64,000 bases of DNA from contig NZ_OY764058.1 of the NCBI RefSeq assembly GCF_963668085.1, forward strand, positions 558,001-622,000. Direction: 5' to 3'. Positions 34,869 to 44,173 of this stretch are shown here, one piece after another. How positions within the stretch are numbered: the first letter of the stretch is position 1; the number at the start of each line of letters is the position of its first letter. This DNA is from an uncultured Ilyobacter sp. (lineage in GTDB: Bacteria; Fusobacteriota; Fusobacteriia; Fusobacteriales; Fusobacteriaceae). The notes under the pieces are model-generated. The model saw only the letters and a program-made list of their open reading frames with translations. It did not search any database and had not been told where the DNA came from. The position numbers were made by a program, and so were the translations under genes.

Positions 34869-37466
34869 ATGAAAATAAAAAGAACTATTACCGACATGTC
34901 CATAAGATACCCAAAATTTATAATTTCAATTTTTATAGTCATTACCCTTATCCTGGCTTTTTTTATTCCTAGGATAGAAATTGATACCGACCCTGAGAAT
35001 ATGCTTTCAGAAGATACTTTTGTGAGAAAATTTCATAATTATGCCAAAAAAGAGTTTCTTCTAAATGATATCATCGTAGTAGGGGTTGTAAATGAAAATA
35101 GAGATGAGGGAGTATTTAATCCAAAAACTTTGCAGGACATAAGCACCCTTACAGAGAATATTAAGACATGGGACGGAGTTATAAAGGAAGATATCATCTC
35201 TCCATCAACCCAAGACAATATAAGTCAGGGAGGAGTGGGTGAGGTTATTTTTGAATGGCTCATGAAAGAACCTCCCGAGACTATAGAGGATTCCCTTAAA
35301 ATCAAAAACAACATAATGTCAAATCCAGTGTTAAAGGGCACTATGGTTTCAGAAGACGGAAAGGCCCTGGCACTATATATCCCGATAAAATCCAAAGATA
35401 TGAGTTATGAATATTCTGTAATGATAAAAAATATAATCTCAAATTTCAATAATGGCGACTCCTACTATATAAGTGGACTTCCTGTAGCCGAAGACACTTT
35501 TGGTGTCCAGATGTTCAAGCAGATGGAGATTTCAGCACCCTTAGCAATGATTATAATTTTTATTCTTTTGAAAGTTTTTTTCAAAAAAAACAGTCTCATA
35601 CTTTCACCTATGATTATTTCTGCCATGAGTGTCTTTATGACAATGGGACTTCTCATTGGAATGGGATACAAGGTGCATATTATGAGTTCTATGATACCAA
35701 TATTTCTGATGCCCATAGCTGTAGTTGACTCTGTCCATATTCTTAGTGTATTTCACGATCTTTATCCAGAATCCATGAATAAAGAAAAAGCTCTTCGAGG
35801 TACCATGGATGAACTTTTTGTTCCTATGCTCTATACTTCGCTTACAACTTGTGTGGGGTTCGCTTCTCTTGCCCTCACCCCTATACCTCCAGTTAGAATT
35901 TTCGGCTTGTTTGTGTCCTTTGGTATAGCCATGGCATGGATTCTCACAGTTACCTTTATCCCCTCCTATATAATCTTATTTATCAAGGAGGAGTCCCTCA
36001 CAAATTTTGGTAAAAGTAATGATTCAAAAAGCAGCTTCATAGAAAAACTTTTGCAAAAAAACAGTGAGTTTACTTTTACTCATTACAAAAAAATAATTGC
36101 GGCAACTTGTATCTTAGTGCTTATCTCTGCTTATGGAATCAGCAATATAATCATAAATGACAATCCTGTCATCTGGTTTGAAAAAAATCATGAGATAAGA
36201 AAGGCAGACAGGGTGTTAAACGACCACTTTGCCGGTACCTACATGGCCTATTTAGTTTTAGAAAGGGACTATGAGGCTGAGGATATAAAAAATGCTCTAG
36301 AAGAAACCCAAATATTACTTGAACAGTATAGGGGAGACCTAGGAGAAGTCTTATACGAAGATTTGAACCAGGCCGCCGACTCAGTCTACAAAACAATGCT
36401 AGGATCTGAAAACTATTCTGTCCAGGAATTTTATTCGCTGGTAAAAGATCAGACTGAGCTGGCTTTAGATGAAAATGACTCCTTTGTCTTAGAGGATGTC
36501 TATGACATTTTAGGAGAATATCAGTCTGAAAGCCAGACATTTAAAAATCCAAAAATGTTAGAGTATATGGACAGACTCTCTCAAGAACTAGATTCCAACC
36601 TCAATGTGGGTAAAAGTAACAGTATCATACAGATTGTAAAAAAAGTATATCAAGAGCTTCTTGGAGGACAAAAAGAGAATTTTAGGATTCCTGATACAAC
36701 AGCTGGTGTGGCTCAGTCTCTCTTATCCTTTCAAAACAGTCATACGCCTCAGATGCTCTGGCATTTTGTGACGCCAGACTATGAAAAAGGAAACATCTGG
36801 GTACAGCTTAAAAATGGTGACAATAAAAGCATGCAGGAGGTGAGTGAAAGTATAGAGGCCTGGATGAAAAAAAATAAGTCTCCTATGAAAATAAAACATA
36901 ATTGGGCCGGGCTGACTTATGTCAATGTAATATGGCAAAATGAAATGGTTCGTGGGATGTTAAATTCCCTTATGGGATCCTTTGTGGTTGTTTTTCTCAT
37001 GATGGCATTTCTTTTCAAGTCACCTCTATGGGGAATACTCAGTATGATTCCTCTAAGTGTCACTGTTTTATTCTCCTATGGTTTGATAGGCTTAGTTGGG
37101 AAAAGTTATGATATGCCTGTTGCGGTCCTTTCATCTCTCACCTTGGGACTATCGGTGGATTTTGCAATACACTTTATTGAGAGAGCCCGTGAGATATATT
37201 CAGTAGAAAAAAATTGGAAAATTACCCTAGATAAAATGCACGAAAAACCTGCAAGGGCAGTTGTTAAAAATTCTATTATCATATCTGTTGCATTTTTACC
37301 ACTTTTACTGGCTCCCTTGGTTCCCTATAAAACAGTGGGTATTTTAATTTCTGCCATTTTAATGGTTTCTTCCATAGCTACTTTTATAATTTTACCTGCA
37401 CTTATAAAACCTCTTAAAGAAAGATTATTCCCAGAAAAAATAACAGATAATTTTAAACCAAACTAG
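34869..37466 (+). CDS. MMPL/RND-superfamily transporter
   Basis: This inner-membrane protein of 865 residues has two halves, each with one helix, a large periplasmic loop and then a five-helix block. Motifs include the N-terminal helix ISIFIVITLILAFFIPRI, MPIAVVDSVHILSVFHD in the first half and GLSVDFAIHFIERAREIY in the second. Both carry the proton-relay type acidic residues. The first periplasmic loop starts EIDTDPENMLSED, typical of the lipid-exporting MMPL branch. With the neighbouring LolA-like protein and barrel it could move a lipid or hydrophobic compound outward. Confidence 0.9.
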   Translation: MKIKRTITDMSIRYPKFIISIFIVITLILAFFIPRIEIDTDPENMLSEDTFVRKFHNYAKKEFLLNDIIVVGVVNENRDEGVFNPKTLQDISTLTENIKTWDGVIKEDIISPSTQDNISQGGVGEVIFEWLMKEPPETIEDSLKIKNNIMSNPVLKGTMVSEDGKALALYIPIKSKDMSYEYSVMIKNIISNFNNGDSYYISGLPVAEDTFGVQMFKQMEISAPLAMIIIFILLKVFFKKNSLILSPMIISAMSVFMTMGLLIGMGYKVHIMSSMIPIFLMPIAVVDSVHILSVFHDLYPESMNKEKALRGTMDELFVPMLYTSLTTCVGFASLALTPIPPVRIFGLFVSFGIAMAWILTVTFIPSYIILFIKEESLTNFGKSNDSKSSFIEKLLQKNSEFTFTHYKKIIAATCILVLISAYGISNIIINDNPVIWFEKNHEIRKADRVLNDHFAGTYMAYLVLERDYEAEDIKNALEETQILLEQYRGDLGEVLYEDLNQAADSVYKTMLGSENYSVQEFYSLVKDQTELALDENDSFVLEDVYDILGEYQSESQTFKNPKMLEYMDRLSQELDSNLNVGKSNSIIQIVKKVYQELLGGQKENFRIPDTTAGVAQSLLSFQNSHTPQMLWHFVTPDYEKGNIWVQLKNGDNKSMQEVSESIEAWMKKNKSPMKIKHNWAGLTYVNVIWQNEMVRGMLNSLMGSFVVVFLMMAFLFKSPLWGILSMIPLSVTVLFSYGLIGLVGKSYDMPVAVLSSLTLGLSVDFAIHFIERAREIYSVEKNWKITLDKMHEKPARAVVKNSIIISVAFLPLLLAPLVPYKTVGILISAILMVSSIATFIILPALIKPLKERLFPEKITDNFKPN

Positions 37467-37542
37467 TATAAAGATAGTCAAATAAAGGCGTAAAGTAAGA
37501 AGTACTTAATATTTTTTCAAAAATAACGGAGGTGTAAAAATT

Positions 37543-38193
37543 ATGACTAAAAAATTATTAGCTGCAGCACTTTTAATAACCTCGCTGTCAGCTTGTCAGA
37601 GTACAAACCCATATACGAGAGAGGAACAATTTAATAAAACCAGTAAATATGCAGTAGGGGGAGCAGTAGTCGGTGCTGTTGCAGGGCAGGTTATAGGTAA
37701 GGATACCGAGGGTACTCTTACAGGAGCTGCTGCCGGTACTGCCCTTGGAGCAGGTCTTGGATATTACTTTGATAGACAGGAAGCGGCACTGAGACAGGAG
37801 CTCGAAAGAACAGGTGTGAGCTTAAGAAGAACTGCAGACAACACTTTAGAGCTTGTAATGCCTGGAAACCTTACATTTAGGACAGGAAGTTCTGATATAA
37901 ACAGCGGATTCTACGACGTGTTAGATTCTGTTGCAACAATTCTTGTAGAATATAAAAATACTACTATTTTTGTTTCAGGACACACTGACAATACAGGTTC
38001 TCTTGCTACAAACCAGAGACTTTCACAAGAGAGAGCTAGCAGTGTAGCAAGATATCTATCCTCTAGAGGTGTTCTTTCTTCTAGAATATCTTCTCAAGGA
38101 TTTGACTATCAATTCCCTATTGCTTCAAACTCAACTGCATCAGGAAGGGAGCAAAACAGAAGAGTGGAAATAGAAATTACAGGAACAAACTAA
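37543..38193 (+). CDS. OmpA-family lipoprotein with glycine zipper
   Basis: The signal peptide ends at a lipobox (LSAC, Cys 18). A glycine-zipper segment follows (AVGGAVVGAVAGQVIG and GAAAGTALGAGLGYYF), then an OmpA-like peptidoglycan-binding domain (about residues 105-215) with FVSGHTDNTGS, NQRLSQERASSVARYL and GREQNRRVEI. It anchors the outer membrane to the wall. It is 216 residues, similar to YiaD-type proteins. ATG follows GGAGGTG. It has a terminator of its own. Confidence 0.92.
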   Translation: MTKKLLAAALLITSLSACQSTNPYTREEQFNKTSKYAVGGAVVGAVAGQVIGKDTEGTLTGAAAGTALGAGLGYYFDRQEAALRQELERTGVSLRRTADNTLELVMPGNLTFRTGSSDINSGFYDVLDSVATILVEYKNTTIFVSGHTDNTGSLATNQRLSQERASSVARYLSSRGVLSSRISSQGFDYQFPIASNSTASGREQNRRVEIEITGTN

Positions 38194-38203
38194 AATAAAT
38201 TCG

Positions 38204-38226
38204 GCTGCCCTCGGGCAGCTGTTTTT
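38204..38226 (+). terminator. Rho-independent terminator
   Basis: The GCTGCCC / GGGCAGC stem with a 2-base spacer is followed by TGTTTTT. Confidence 0.82.
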
Positions 38227-38240
38227 ATTTTTAGTTAAAG

Positions 38241-38686
38241 TATTGAATTTATCTGAAAACCTGTGTTACTTTCTTTGCTTGCCCAAAGAAAGTAACCAAA
38301 GAAAAGGCACCCAATTAAAATTAATGAAACTTGTAAAAAAATTTACAAGAACTAGAAAATATATTCGTTCTACTCATTATTTTCTAAGTCAAATCCTTTC
38401 TGAACTAACTTTCTATTGAAATATAGTCGGTAAACCTTCTTATTTCAATGAAAGTGGATTTCACAAGATGATTTCTTAACGGTATTTTTTAAAGGGGAAA
38501 GTAATATGAAAATTATTTTTTTTATTTTCACTCTGTGAAACTCTTTCTTTTTCTCTGTGCAACATACACTTTTATGATGCTCTGTGGTCAAAAGGTTTTA
38601 TCTTTATTCGTGTTAATTTTTTTATCTTTTATCGATTTTCATTCGTGACAAAATCTTTTGACTATGATCTTTGAATAAATTCAGTA
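38241..38686 (+). repeat. MITE-like dispersed repeat, copy B
   Basis: The ends TATTGAATTTAT and ATAAATTCAGTA are inverted repeats with one mismatch. The left part has GTTACTTTC with its inverted partner GAAAGTAACC. The right 160 bases (from ACTCTGTGAAACTCT to CATTCGTGACAAAATC) match copy C closely. No gene is present. Bases 38687-38853 are AT-rich upstream DNA. Confidence 0.65.
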
Positions 38687-38853
38687 ATTTATCTAGATTT
38701 CTTTCAAATAGAAATATAATTAAAATAAGCATAATTGAATAAAAAAATTAAAAAATATAAAGGAAGTAATTGATTTCTAAGTATAACTTTTAGTAAGGTT
38801 TTTAGATTGTTTTGATAGTAAAATCATGTAAGATTCACTCAGGGGTGGTTACT

Positions 38854-39012
38854 ATGCTTGGCATTGTATTAATTATTTTGGTATTGGCACTTTTAATATT
38901 TCGCTCTCAAGCTATTTCTCTTCTTGTTTTTCTAACCCTTATAGCAACAGGACTGTATTTTTTTAATATTTATGTCTTAGAAGTCTATTTTCCAAACCTC
39001 TGGAGTATTTAA
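38854..39012 (+). CDS. Small membrane protein (52 residues)
   Basis: ATG 38854 with AGGGGTGG upstream starts LGIVLIILVLALLIFRSQAI, then a second hydrophobic stretch LLVFLTLIATGLYFF and a short tail. Two transmembrane helices are predicted. A TTG at 38812 could extend it by 14 residues but would contain the ribosome site. No function is recognised. Confidence 0.5.
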   Translation: MLGIVLIILVLALLIFRSQAISLLVFLTLIATGLYFFNIYVLEVYFPNLWSI

Positions 39013-39143
39013 AAAAAATTAAAAAAATTCAACTAAAGGCTATATTAAGTGGAAATATTTTAATTATATTTTCATTTACTATAGCTACTTTTATTTTTTT
39101 GTACTAATATATTTAATGTCATGATTACAAAGGAGGAGTTTAA

Positions 39144-40613
39144 ATGTATGATGTTGCAATTATAGGGGCAGGAGTTATAGGCTGTGCCATTGCCCGGGAA
39201 CTTTCAAGATATAATCTGAGTATTGCTGTAATAGAAAAAACCGAAGATGTTAGCACTGGTGCCACCAAGGCAAATTCCGGGATAATCCACGGAGGTTATG
39301 ATGCTGACCATAAGAAAAAAAAGGGATACTTTAGCAGAAAGGGAAACCAAAGATTTGACCAGCTAGAAAAAGAACTTAATTTCGGATTTTCTAGATGCGG
39401 TTCTCTTGTCCTAGCCTTTAGCCATGAAGAGTTAGAAAAGCTAAAGGAGATAAAATCAAACGGAGAAAAAAACGGTGTAGACGATCTCTCTATAATAGAT
39501 GCAGATGAGATACAAAAAATAGATCCCAATGTGAGCAAGGAGGCTCTGTATGCCCTTTACTGCCCTAGTGCAGGTATCGCTTCACCATTCGAATTTTGTA
39601 TAGCTCTCATAGAAAATGCGATACAAAACGGAGCCGAGTTATTTTTAAATAACGAGGTGAAGTCTATTCAGAAAAAAGAGGACAGCTTTTCTCTTATAAC
39701 AAATAAAAAAAGATTTGAAGCAAAATATGTCATAAACTGTGCCGGAGTATATTCTGATAAAGTATCTCAGATGGCTGGTATAGGGGGATTTCAGATAAAT
39801 CCTAGAAAAGGAGAGTATCTGGTCTTTGAGAAAGGGACTGGGACTATTATAAATAAAGTAATATTCCAGTGTCCTACTAAAAAAGGTAAGGGAATACTTG
39901 TAACCTCCACCTACCACGACAACCTCATGATAGGACCAGATGCCCAAGATATAGAGGACAGGGAGGATACTACGACCTCTATAGAGGCTCTAGAGCACAT
40001 TATAGAGGAAGCCAGGAGATCGGTTCCTGATTTTGATATCAAAAAAATAATTCGGTCCTTTTCAGGAATAAGGGCCTCTAGCTCCTTAAAGGATTTTATC
40101 GTAGAAGAAACCAAGTTAAAAGGCTTTGTCAATGTGGCAGGAATCGAGTCTCCAGGTCTAACTTCATCTCCTGAGATTGCAGTCTATGTGTCAGACATAT
40201 TAAAAAAATCCGGCTTAAAAATGACTCAGAAAGAAAATTTCAACCCCTATAGGGAAGCTATTATAAAGAAAAAACCTAAAGAATCCATGATTTCTATGAA
40301 AGAAGCTATGCCTCTCATCAACCTTCCACTAGGAGACCCTGATAGAATAGTCTGCAGGTGTGAACAAGTATCAGAAAAAACCATCAGAAATTCCCTAGAC
40401 AGAGGTATCAAAGTTGACTCGCTTGATGGTGTAAAGAGACGTACAAGAGCTGGGATGGGTGTATGCCAGGGGCAGTTCTGCTCAAGTCGTGTAAGAGAGG
40501 TCGTATCAGACCATTATCATATGCCTGAGGACTCAGTCATCGAAAGAGGCCCTGGATCTAGTTCGTTTCCTGAAAGAGTTGGAAATATTGTTTTCAGAAG
40601 ACCTAAAAAATAA
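39144..40613 (+). CDS. GlpA-like FAD-dependent oxidoreductase with C-terminal BFD-type [2Fe-2S] domain
   Basis: The 489-residue protein starts with VAIIGAGVIGCAIARELSRY (FAD) and has a DAAO-type fold with STGATKANSGIIHGGYD, as in glycerol-3-phosphate dehydrogenases and L-2-hydroxyglutarate oxidases. The last 90 residues hold a BFD-like iron-sulfur domain with VCRCEQVSE and GVCQGQFC, giving four cysteines. In related anaerobes this layout is annotated as a GlpA-type dehydrogenase. No glpB/glpC partner or glpF lies nearby, so the substrate remains open. GGAGGAG precedes ATG. Confidence 0.85.
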   Translation: MYDVAIIGAGVIGCAIARELSRYNLSIAVIEKTEDVSTGATKANSGIIHGGYDADHKKKKGYFSRKGNQRFDQLEKELNFGFSRCGSLVLAFSHEELEKLKEIKSNGEKNGVDDLSIIDADEIQKIDPNVSKEALYALYCPSAGIASPFEFCIALIENAIQNGAELFLNNEVKSIQKKEDSFSLITNKKRFEAKYVINCAGVYSDKVSQMAGIGGFQINPRKGEYLVFEKGTGTIINKVIFQCPTKKGKGILVTSTYHDNLMIGPDAQDIEDREDTTTSIEALEHIIEEARRSVPDFDIKKIIRSFSGIRASSSLKDFIVEETKLKGFVNVAGIESPGLTSSPEIAVYVSDILKKSGLKMTQKENFNPYREAIIKKKPKESMISMKEAMPLINLPLGDPDRIVCRCEQVSEKTIRNSLDRGIKVDSLDGVKRRTRAGMGVCQGQFCSSRVREVVSDHYHMPEDSVIERGPGSSSFPERVGNIVFRRPKK

Positions 40614-40644
40614 AGTTAAACTTTATAAAATAGAACATAAAATA

Positions 40645-40676
40645 AAGAAGGGCAAAAAAATAATTTTGCCCTTCTT
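40645..40676. terminator. Bidirectional terminator
   Basis: The AAGAAGGGCAAAA stem pairs with its complement around a 6-base loop. It lies between the GlpA-like gene (plus) and the DUF4412 gene (minus). Confidence 0.85.
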
Positions 40677-40722
40677 CACATATAAATAAAAACTAAGTGT
40701 TATAGTTTACTTAAAAAACTAT

Positions 40723-41475
40723 TTAAAATTCTACATTTCTATATCCTTTTGGCATATCAAAAGCTGAAGCTGGAGCTTTTCCTTTTTTATACTCTAAAAG
40801 TTCTGTAGAAGATCTCATAGTCTGACCCATCATTTCAGTAGTTTGCTCTGAATAAACTTCCATTCCCTTTATTTTTTGAGTCTCTTTGATAATTTCCTTC
40901 ATGTTTTCGTTCATTCCAGGCATGGTTCCCTTTATTGCAGACATATATTTTGCATAGAGCTCCCTGTCCACGTCAATATCCTCTGTTGACCATATCTCAG
41001 ATTTAAATTCACCCATTCCAGTGCTCATTACCTGTATGTATTTTGTGCAGTTCCACTTACCTATTTTTTTCTTTTCGTCTGTTTTTGTAACTTTCACACT
41101 TACCTGCATCATATTTCCCATGAATTTATTAAATTCCTCAGAATCTTCTTTGGACATACCGTCACTTTGTTTATCAGCAATTTCTGAAAAATTCATAGGC
41201 ATGGTCATAATTGTTTTTTCATTGTGATCAGCTACAGTGATTGTATTTTTATCAAATTCTATAACAGTTTTGCTCTTACTATCCTCAACTGAAACTTTAT
41301 CCAGAGTGAGCCAGGTCTGTACAATAAAATCCCGACTGGGCTGAGTTCTTCCCATTATCGTCATTCCGTCTACGTGTTTCTTTTGCCTCATATATATATC
41401 AGCATAGGAGAGTGAATACAGCATCGTTAAAGTGATTAGGAGAAATATCAACAGGGACAACCTTCTTTTCATCAT
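40723..41475 (-). CDS. DUF4412-type exported protein
   Basis: The 250-residue protein has an N-terminal signal peptide (RRLSLLIFLLITLTMLYSLS). It follows the DUF4412 pattern: a reported D..T.TV.D...K...M.MN core, then KVTKTDEKKKIGKWNC, KSEIWSTEDIDVD and a methionine-rich C-terminal half. The single cysteine in GKWNCTKY is a usual family feature. It is predicted to be periplasmic; its role is unknown. GGAGGATC precedes ATG. Confidence 0.72.
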   Translation of the reverse strand: MMKRRLSLLIFLLITLTMLYSLSYADIYMRQKKHVDGMTIMGRTQPSRDFIVQTWLTLDKVSVEDSKSKTVIEFDKNTITVADHNEKTIMTMPMNFSEIADKQSDGMSKEDSEEFNKFMGNMMQVSVKVTKTDEKKKIGKWNCTKYIQVMSTGMGEFKSEIWSTEDIDVDRELYAKYMSAIKGTMPGMNENMKEIIKETQKIKGMEVYSEQTTEMMGQTMRSSTELLEYKKGKAPASAFDMPKGYRNVEF

Positions 41476-41573
41476 AATTAGATCCTCCTTTCTTAAACTA
41501 AATTAAGTCCTAATAAAAAGCAATCCTTTATAATAATTTACCAAAAATAATTTTATATACCTACTTATTCACA

Positions 41574-41614
41574 ATATAAAAAATGCTCCTAGAATTCAGA
41601 CTCTAAGAACATTT
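41574..41614 (-). terminator. Terminator after the HxlR gene
   Basis: On the minus strand AAATGTTCTTAGA pairs with TCTAGGAGCATTT, with wobble pairs, and a T-run follows. It lies 57 bases past the hxlR-type stop. Confidence 0.65.
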
Positions 41615-41670
41615 GTTAAATAGTATCTTTTTCTACTATAGGCCCCTATACATAATAGTTCATTGAGGCA

Positions 41671-42009
41671 TCATATTTTTTCTCCCTCTGTTTCCAGAAA
41701 ATCTCGACCCCATTTTTCCATTACTTTTAATACTTCCAAAAGTTTTTTCCCCTTGCTTGTGATAGAGTATTCAACTCTTGGAGGAACTTCAGGAAATACC
41801 TCTCTTTCTATGAAACCTCCCTTTTCCAAGTTCTTAAGGTGTTCAGTCAGAACTTTCTTACTTATCCCGGGAACTATCTTTTGAAGTTCTCCAAATCTAA
41901 GTTTTTTCTGTCCCAGATGCCAGAATATAAGGGATCTCCACTTCCCTCCCAATATATCCATTGTAACCTCTATAGGACATTTATAATCTTTTTCATTCCA
42001 TCTATACAT
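41671..42009 (-). CDS. HxlR-family transcriptional regulator
   Basis: This is a small winged-helix regulator of the HxlR/MarR-like group. It has CPIEVTMDILGGKWRSLIFW (the conserved CP and GGKW), FGELQKIVPGISKKVLTEHL (recognition helix region) and a wing with PPRVEYSITSKGK. I start at ATG 42009 because AAGGAG precedes it by 8 bases; ATG 42048 would touch its own AGGAGG. It is 112 residues and is divergent from a VOC-family gene, which it may control. The inducer is unknown. Confidence 0.88.
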   Translation of the reverse strand: MYRWNEKDYKCPIEVTMDILGGKWRSLIFWHLGQKKLRFGELQKIVPGISKKVLTEHLKNLEKGGFIEREVFPEVPPRVEYSITSKGKKLLEVLKVMEKWGRDFLETEGEKI

Positions 42010-42184
42010 AAAAATTTCTCCTTCATCAATTTTATAATTTTTTTGCATCCTCCTATCCTTTATTTTCCAACAAAGGAAACCTTTAGGTAACTTGATGATA
42101 AAATTGTGCCTACTTCCTTACATTAGCTTATTCTGCTAGACTTTCATTATAGAAAAAATAAATTTATTCAGGAGGTTTTTATTT

Positions 42185-42694
42185 ATGAGATATCCAAGAG
42201 CATTTTCACACATAGGAATTACAGTACCAGACTTAGAGCAGGCAGTGAAATTCTATAATGACGTAATGGGATGGTATATTATCATGAACCCCACCGTTAT
42301 TGTAGAGGAAAATGAAACTGCCATAGGGCAAATGTGCATCGACGTATTTGGAACTGGATGGAAGACATTTAAAATAGCCCACCTTTCTACCGTAGACGGT
42401 ATAGGGATCGAATTGTTTGAATTTCCTAACAATAAGATGCCCCAAGCAGAGTTTAAACCATTTGAAACGGGTGTTTTCCATTTTTCTGTAAAGGATCCTG
42501 ATGTAGAAGGTCTGGCAGCAAGGATTATAGAGGCTGGCGGAAAACAAAGAATGCCGGTAAGAGAATATTACCCGGGAGAAAAACCATACAGAATGGTCTA
42601 TATGGAAGATCCCTTTGGAAATATCATAGAAATCTATTCCCACTCTTATGAATTACATTACGGAGCAGGGGCATATCAGCATGAAAATAAATAA
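42185..42694 (+). CDS. VOC (glyoxalase/dioxygenase-fold) family protein
   Basis: This is a 169-residue metal-binding protein of the vicinal-oxygen-chelate superfamily. It shows paired beta-alpha-beta modules: FSHIGITVPDLEQAVKFYND at the start, then GVFHFSVKDPDVEGLAARI and YMEDPFGNIIEIYSHSYE at the end. Candidate metal ligands are the His in SHIG, the Glu in IELFEF, the His in FHFS and the Glu in IEIY. It is divergent from the HxlR regulator. The substrate is not predictable. CAGGAGG precedes ATG. Confidence 0.85.
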   Translation: MRYPRAFSHIGITVPDLEQAVKFYNDVMGWYIIMNPTVIVEENETAIGQMCIDVFGTGWKTFKIAHLSTVDGIGIELFEFPNNKMPQAEFKPFETGVFHFSVKDPDVEGLAARIIEAGGKQRMPVREYYPGEKPYRMVYMEDPFGNIIEIYSHSYELHYGAGAYQHENK

Positions 42695-42750
42695 GCAATT
42701 TATAAACTTCTGACAATCTGGACAAATTCATTCTCTACCAAAGCTCATGC

Positions 42751-43014
42751 TTAAAGTCCTATTTTGAACAAAATATATAAACCCATAAGAAGATTTCCGA
42801 GAATCAAGAGGATGAAAATCCCCCTATACCTCTTGGAAATCTTCTTCATTTTTTCCACCTCTTTATTTATGGCCTCTACCTCTATCCGAAGTTCCTCTAT
42901 ATCCTGATCATACCTATTTATATCACTTTTGACAATTTTTTCTGTTTTCTCCTCTTTTTCCCCTCTGTCTAGAAAAAGTATCTTTTTTACTCCCTTTTTC
43001 AAATTAAGCATCAT
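42751..43014 (-). CDS. Small coiled-coil membrane protein
   Basis: The 87-residue protein has a charged coiled-coil middle (DIEELRIEVEAINKEVEKMK) and one C-terminal transmembrane helix (IFILLILGNLLMGLYILF). It starts within the end of the DUF697 gene (11-base overlap), with AAGAGGGA as ribosome site, so it is translationally coupled and probably a partner of that membrane protein. No function is recognised. Confidence 0.6.
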   Translation of the reverse strand: MMLNLKKGVKKILFLDRGEKEEKTEKIVKSDINRYDQDIEELRIEVEAINKEVEKMKKISKRYRGIFILLILGNLLMGLYILFKIGL

Positions 43015-43933
43015 TTTTATCCCTCTTTACCAGATTAATTATGGTTTCTTTATAGTTTATCTCTTTTATGGTCCTAAGTGCCTTCATCCTGCTGCTTTTC
43101 CTTATGGATTTTTCATCTAGATCCTCTGATATCTTGCTGTACCCCTTGGCTATATAGCCGACTCTCAGACACAAAAGGGCGTTGCATGTCCCCTCAAAGA
43201 CACCGTCAATTATCTTACTTCCTATCCTAGATATGATAGGCATTCCCTTTAAGCTACTGTTTATGAAGGTGTTGGCTATCTCTTCTACCGGTATCTCAGA
43301 TATCCCTGCAGAGGCTAAGGCACTTGAGAATACACCTGTATAGAGGTAAAACAACTCTTTAAATTTTGGTTTCTGATTATATACCCTAGATATTTTCCAT
43401 ATCATTTCTAGCTGAAGCTTTAGTACAAATATAGCATCTAAGCTTCCGTTCTGTGAAAGGGCAGTGGCAGTGAATATAGCAGTGGCATAACTCTTTGCCA
43501 GAGAGTCCACTTCTTTATCCATGCTAGCCTCTATACCTCCGAGAGCAGTCCTTATAGTCTGTATACTGTTAGCCTCCTTAAGCTCCTCGATGTTTTCTTG
43601 GGATATTATATCCTTGAGATGTGAGTTTTTTCTAGAATACTCCCGTACTATCCTGTCCTTGTGGGAAAAATAAAATTCTCTTTTTTCCTCAGGACTTGAG
43701 GTTCCGTCAGGTCTTTTTATTACCTTTGGCATTGTGAGCATCCTCACTACAGGATAGAAGGTGTATATCCCGAGAGCAATAAAAAGTCCCCAGCTTATGA
43801 CATAGCCGTAACTTCCAAGCAGTGAAGTAGAAGATAAGGCAAGTTGATTAAGCTGATTCAGCAGTATCAAAAAAGAAAATATAAGTATTCCGATCAAAAA
43901 CGGTATAAAGCTTTTAAAAAGTATTTTTCTCAT
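43004..43933 (-). CDS. DUF697-domain membrane protein
   Basis: The 309-residue protein starts with two hydrophobic helices (SFIPFLIGILIFSFLILL and YVISWGLFIALGIYTFY). The C-terminal half resembles DUF697 (YcjF-like), with ATAIFTATALSQNGSLDAIF, FSSALASAGISEIPVEEI and GCNALLCLRVGYIAKGY-type segments. DUF697 proteins often partner GTPases, but none is adjacent. Its role is unknown. It is co-transcribed with the coiled-coil protein. Confidence 0.65.
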   Translation of the reverse strand: MRKILFKSFIPFLIGILIFSFLILLNQLNQLALSSTSLLGSYGYVISWGLFIALGIYTFYPVVRMLTMPKVIKRPDGTSSPEEKREFYFSHKDRIVREYSRKNSHLKDIISQENIEELKEANSIQTIRTALGGIEASMDKEVDSLAKSYATAIFTATALSQNGSLDAIFVLKLQLEMIWKISRVYNQKPKFKELFYLYTGVFSSALASAGISEIPVEEIANTFINSSLKGMPIISRIGSKIIDGVFEGTCNALLCLRVGYIAKGYSKISEDLDEKSIRKSSRMKALRTIKEINYKETIINLVKRDKNDA

Positions 43934-44173
43934 AGCTGCAACACCCCTTTTATTTATAATAAAATCGATCTGTATTTTTACTTCAGAATCATTGTTAAAC
44001 TACCCTTATTAGAGTATCTCTGATTTTATCAAAAAAGAAAAGTATTTTTTACTAAATTTAAAAGATGATCCCTGTAAAATACAGAAATCACCTTTTAATT
44101 TTTATATCTATATGATTATCAGACTTTTTTCAAGTAAACATTTTTATAGTTGTTCTTTTATTTTAAATTAAAG

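Noticed and set aside
36169-36540. Antisense 123-codon frame in the MMPL gene
   Set aside because: It is complementary to the periplasmic loop coding region, with no start signal or family pattern.
38500-38560. Short ATG frame inside repeat copy B
   Set aside because: ATG after AAAGGGGAAAG runs only a few codons to a stop and lies within a non-coding repeat.
42010-42184. Operator for the HxlR regulator
   Set aside because: Only weak, imperfect similarity (TAGGTAACTT and TGCCTACTT) was seen between the divergent genes, not enough for a call.
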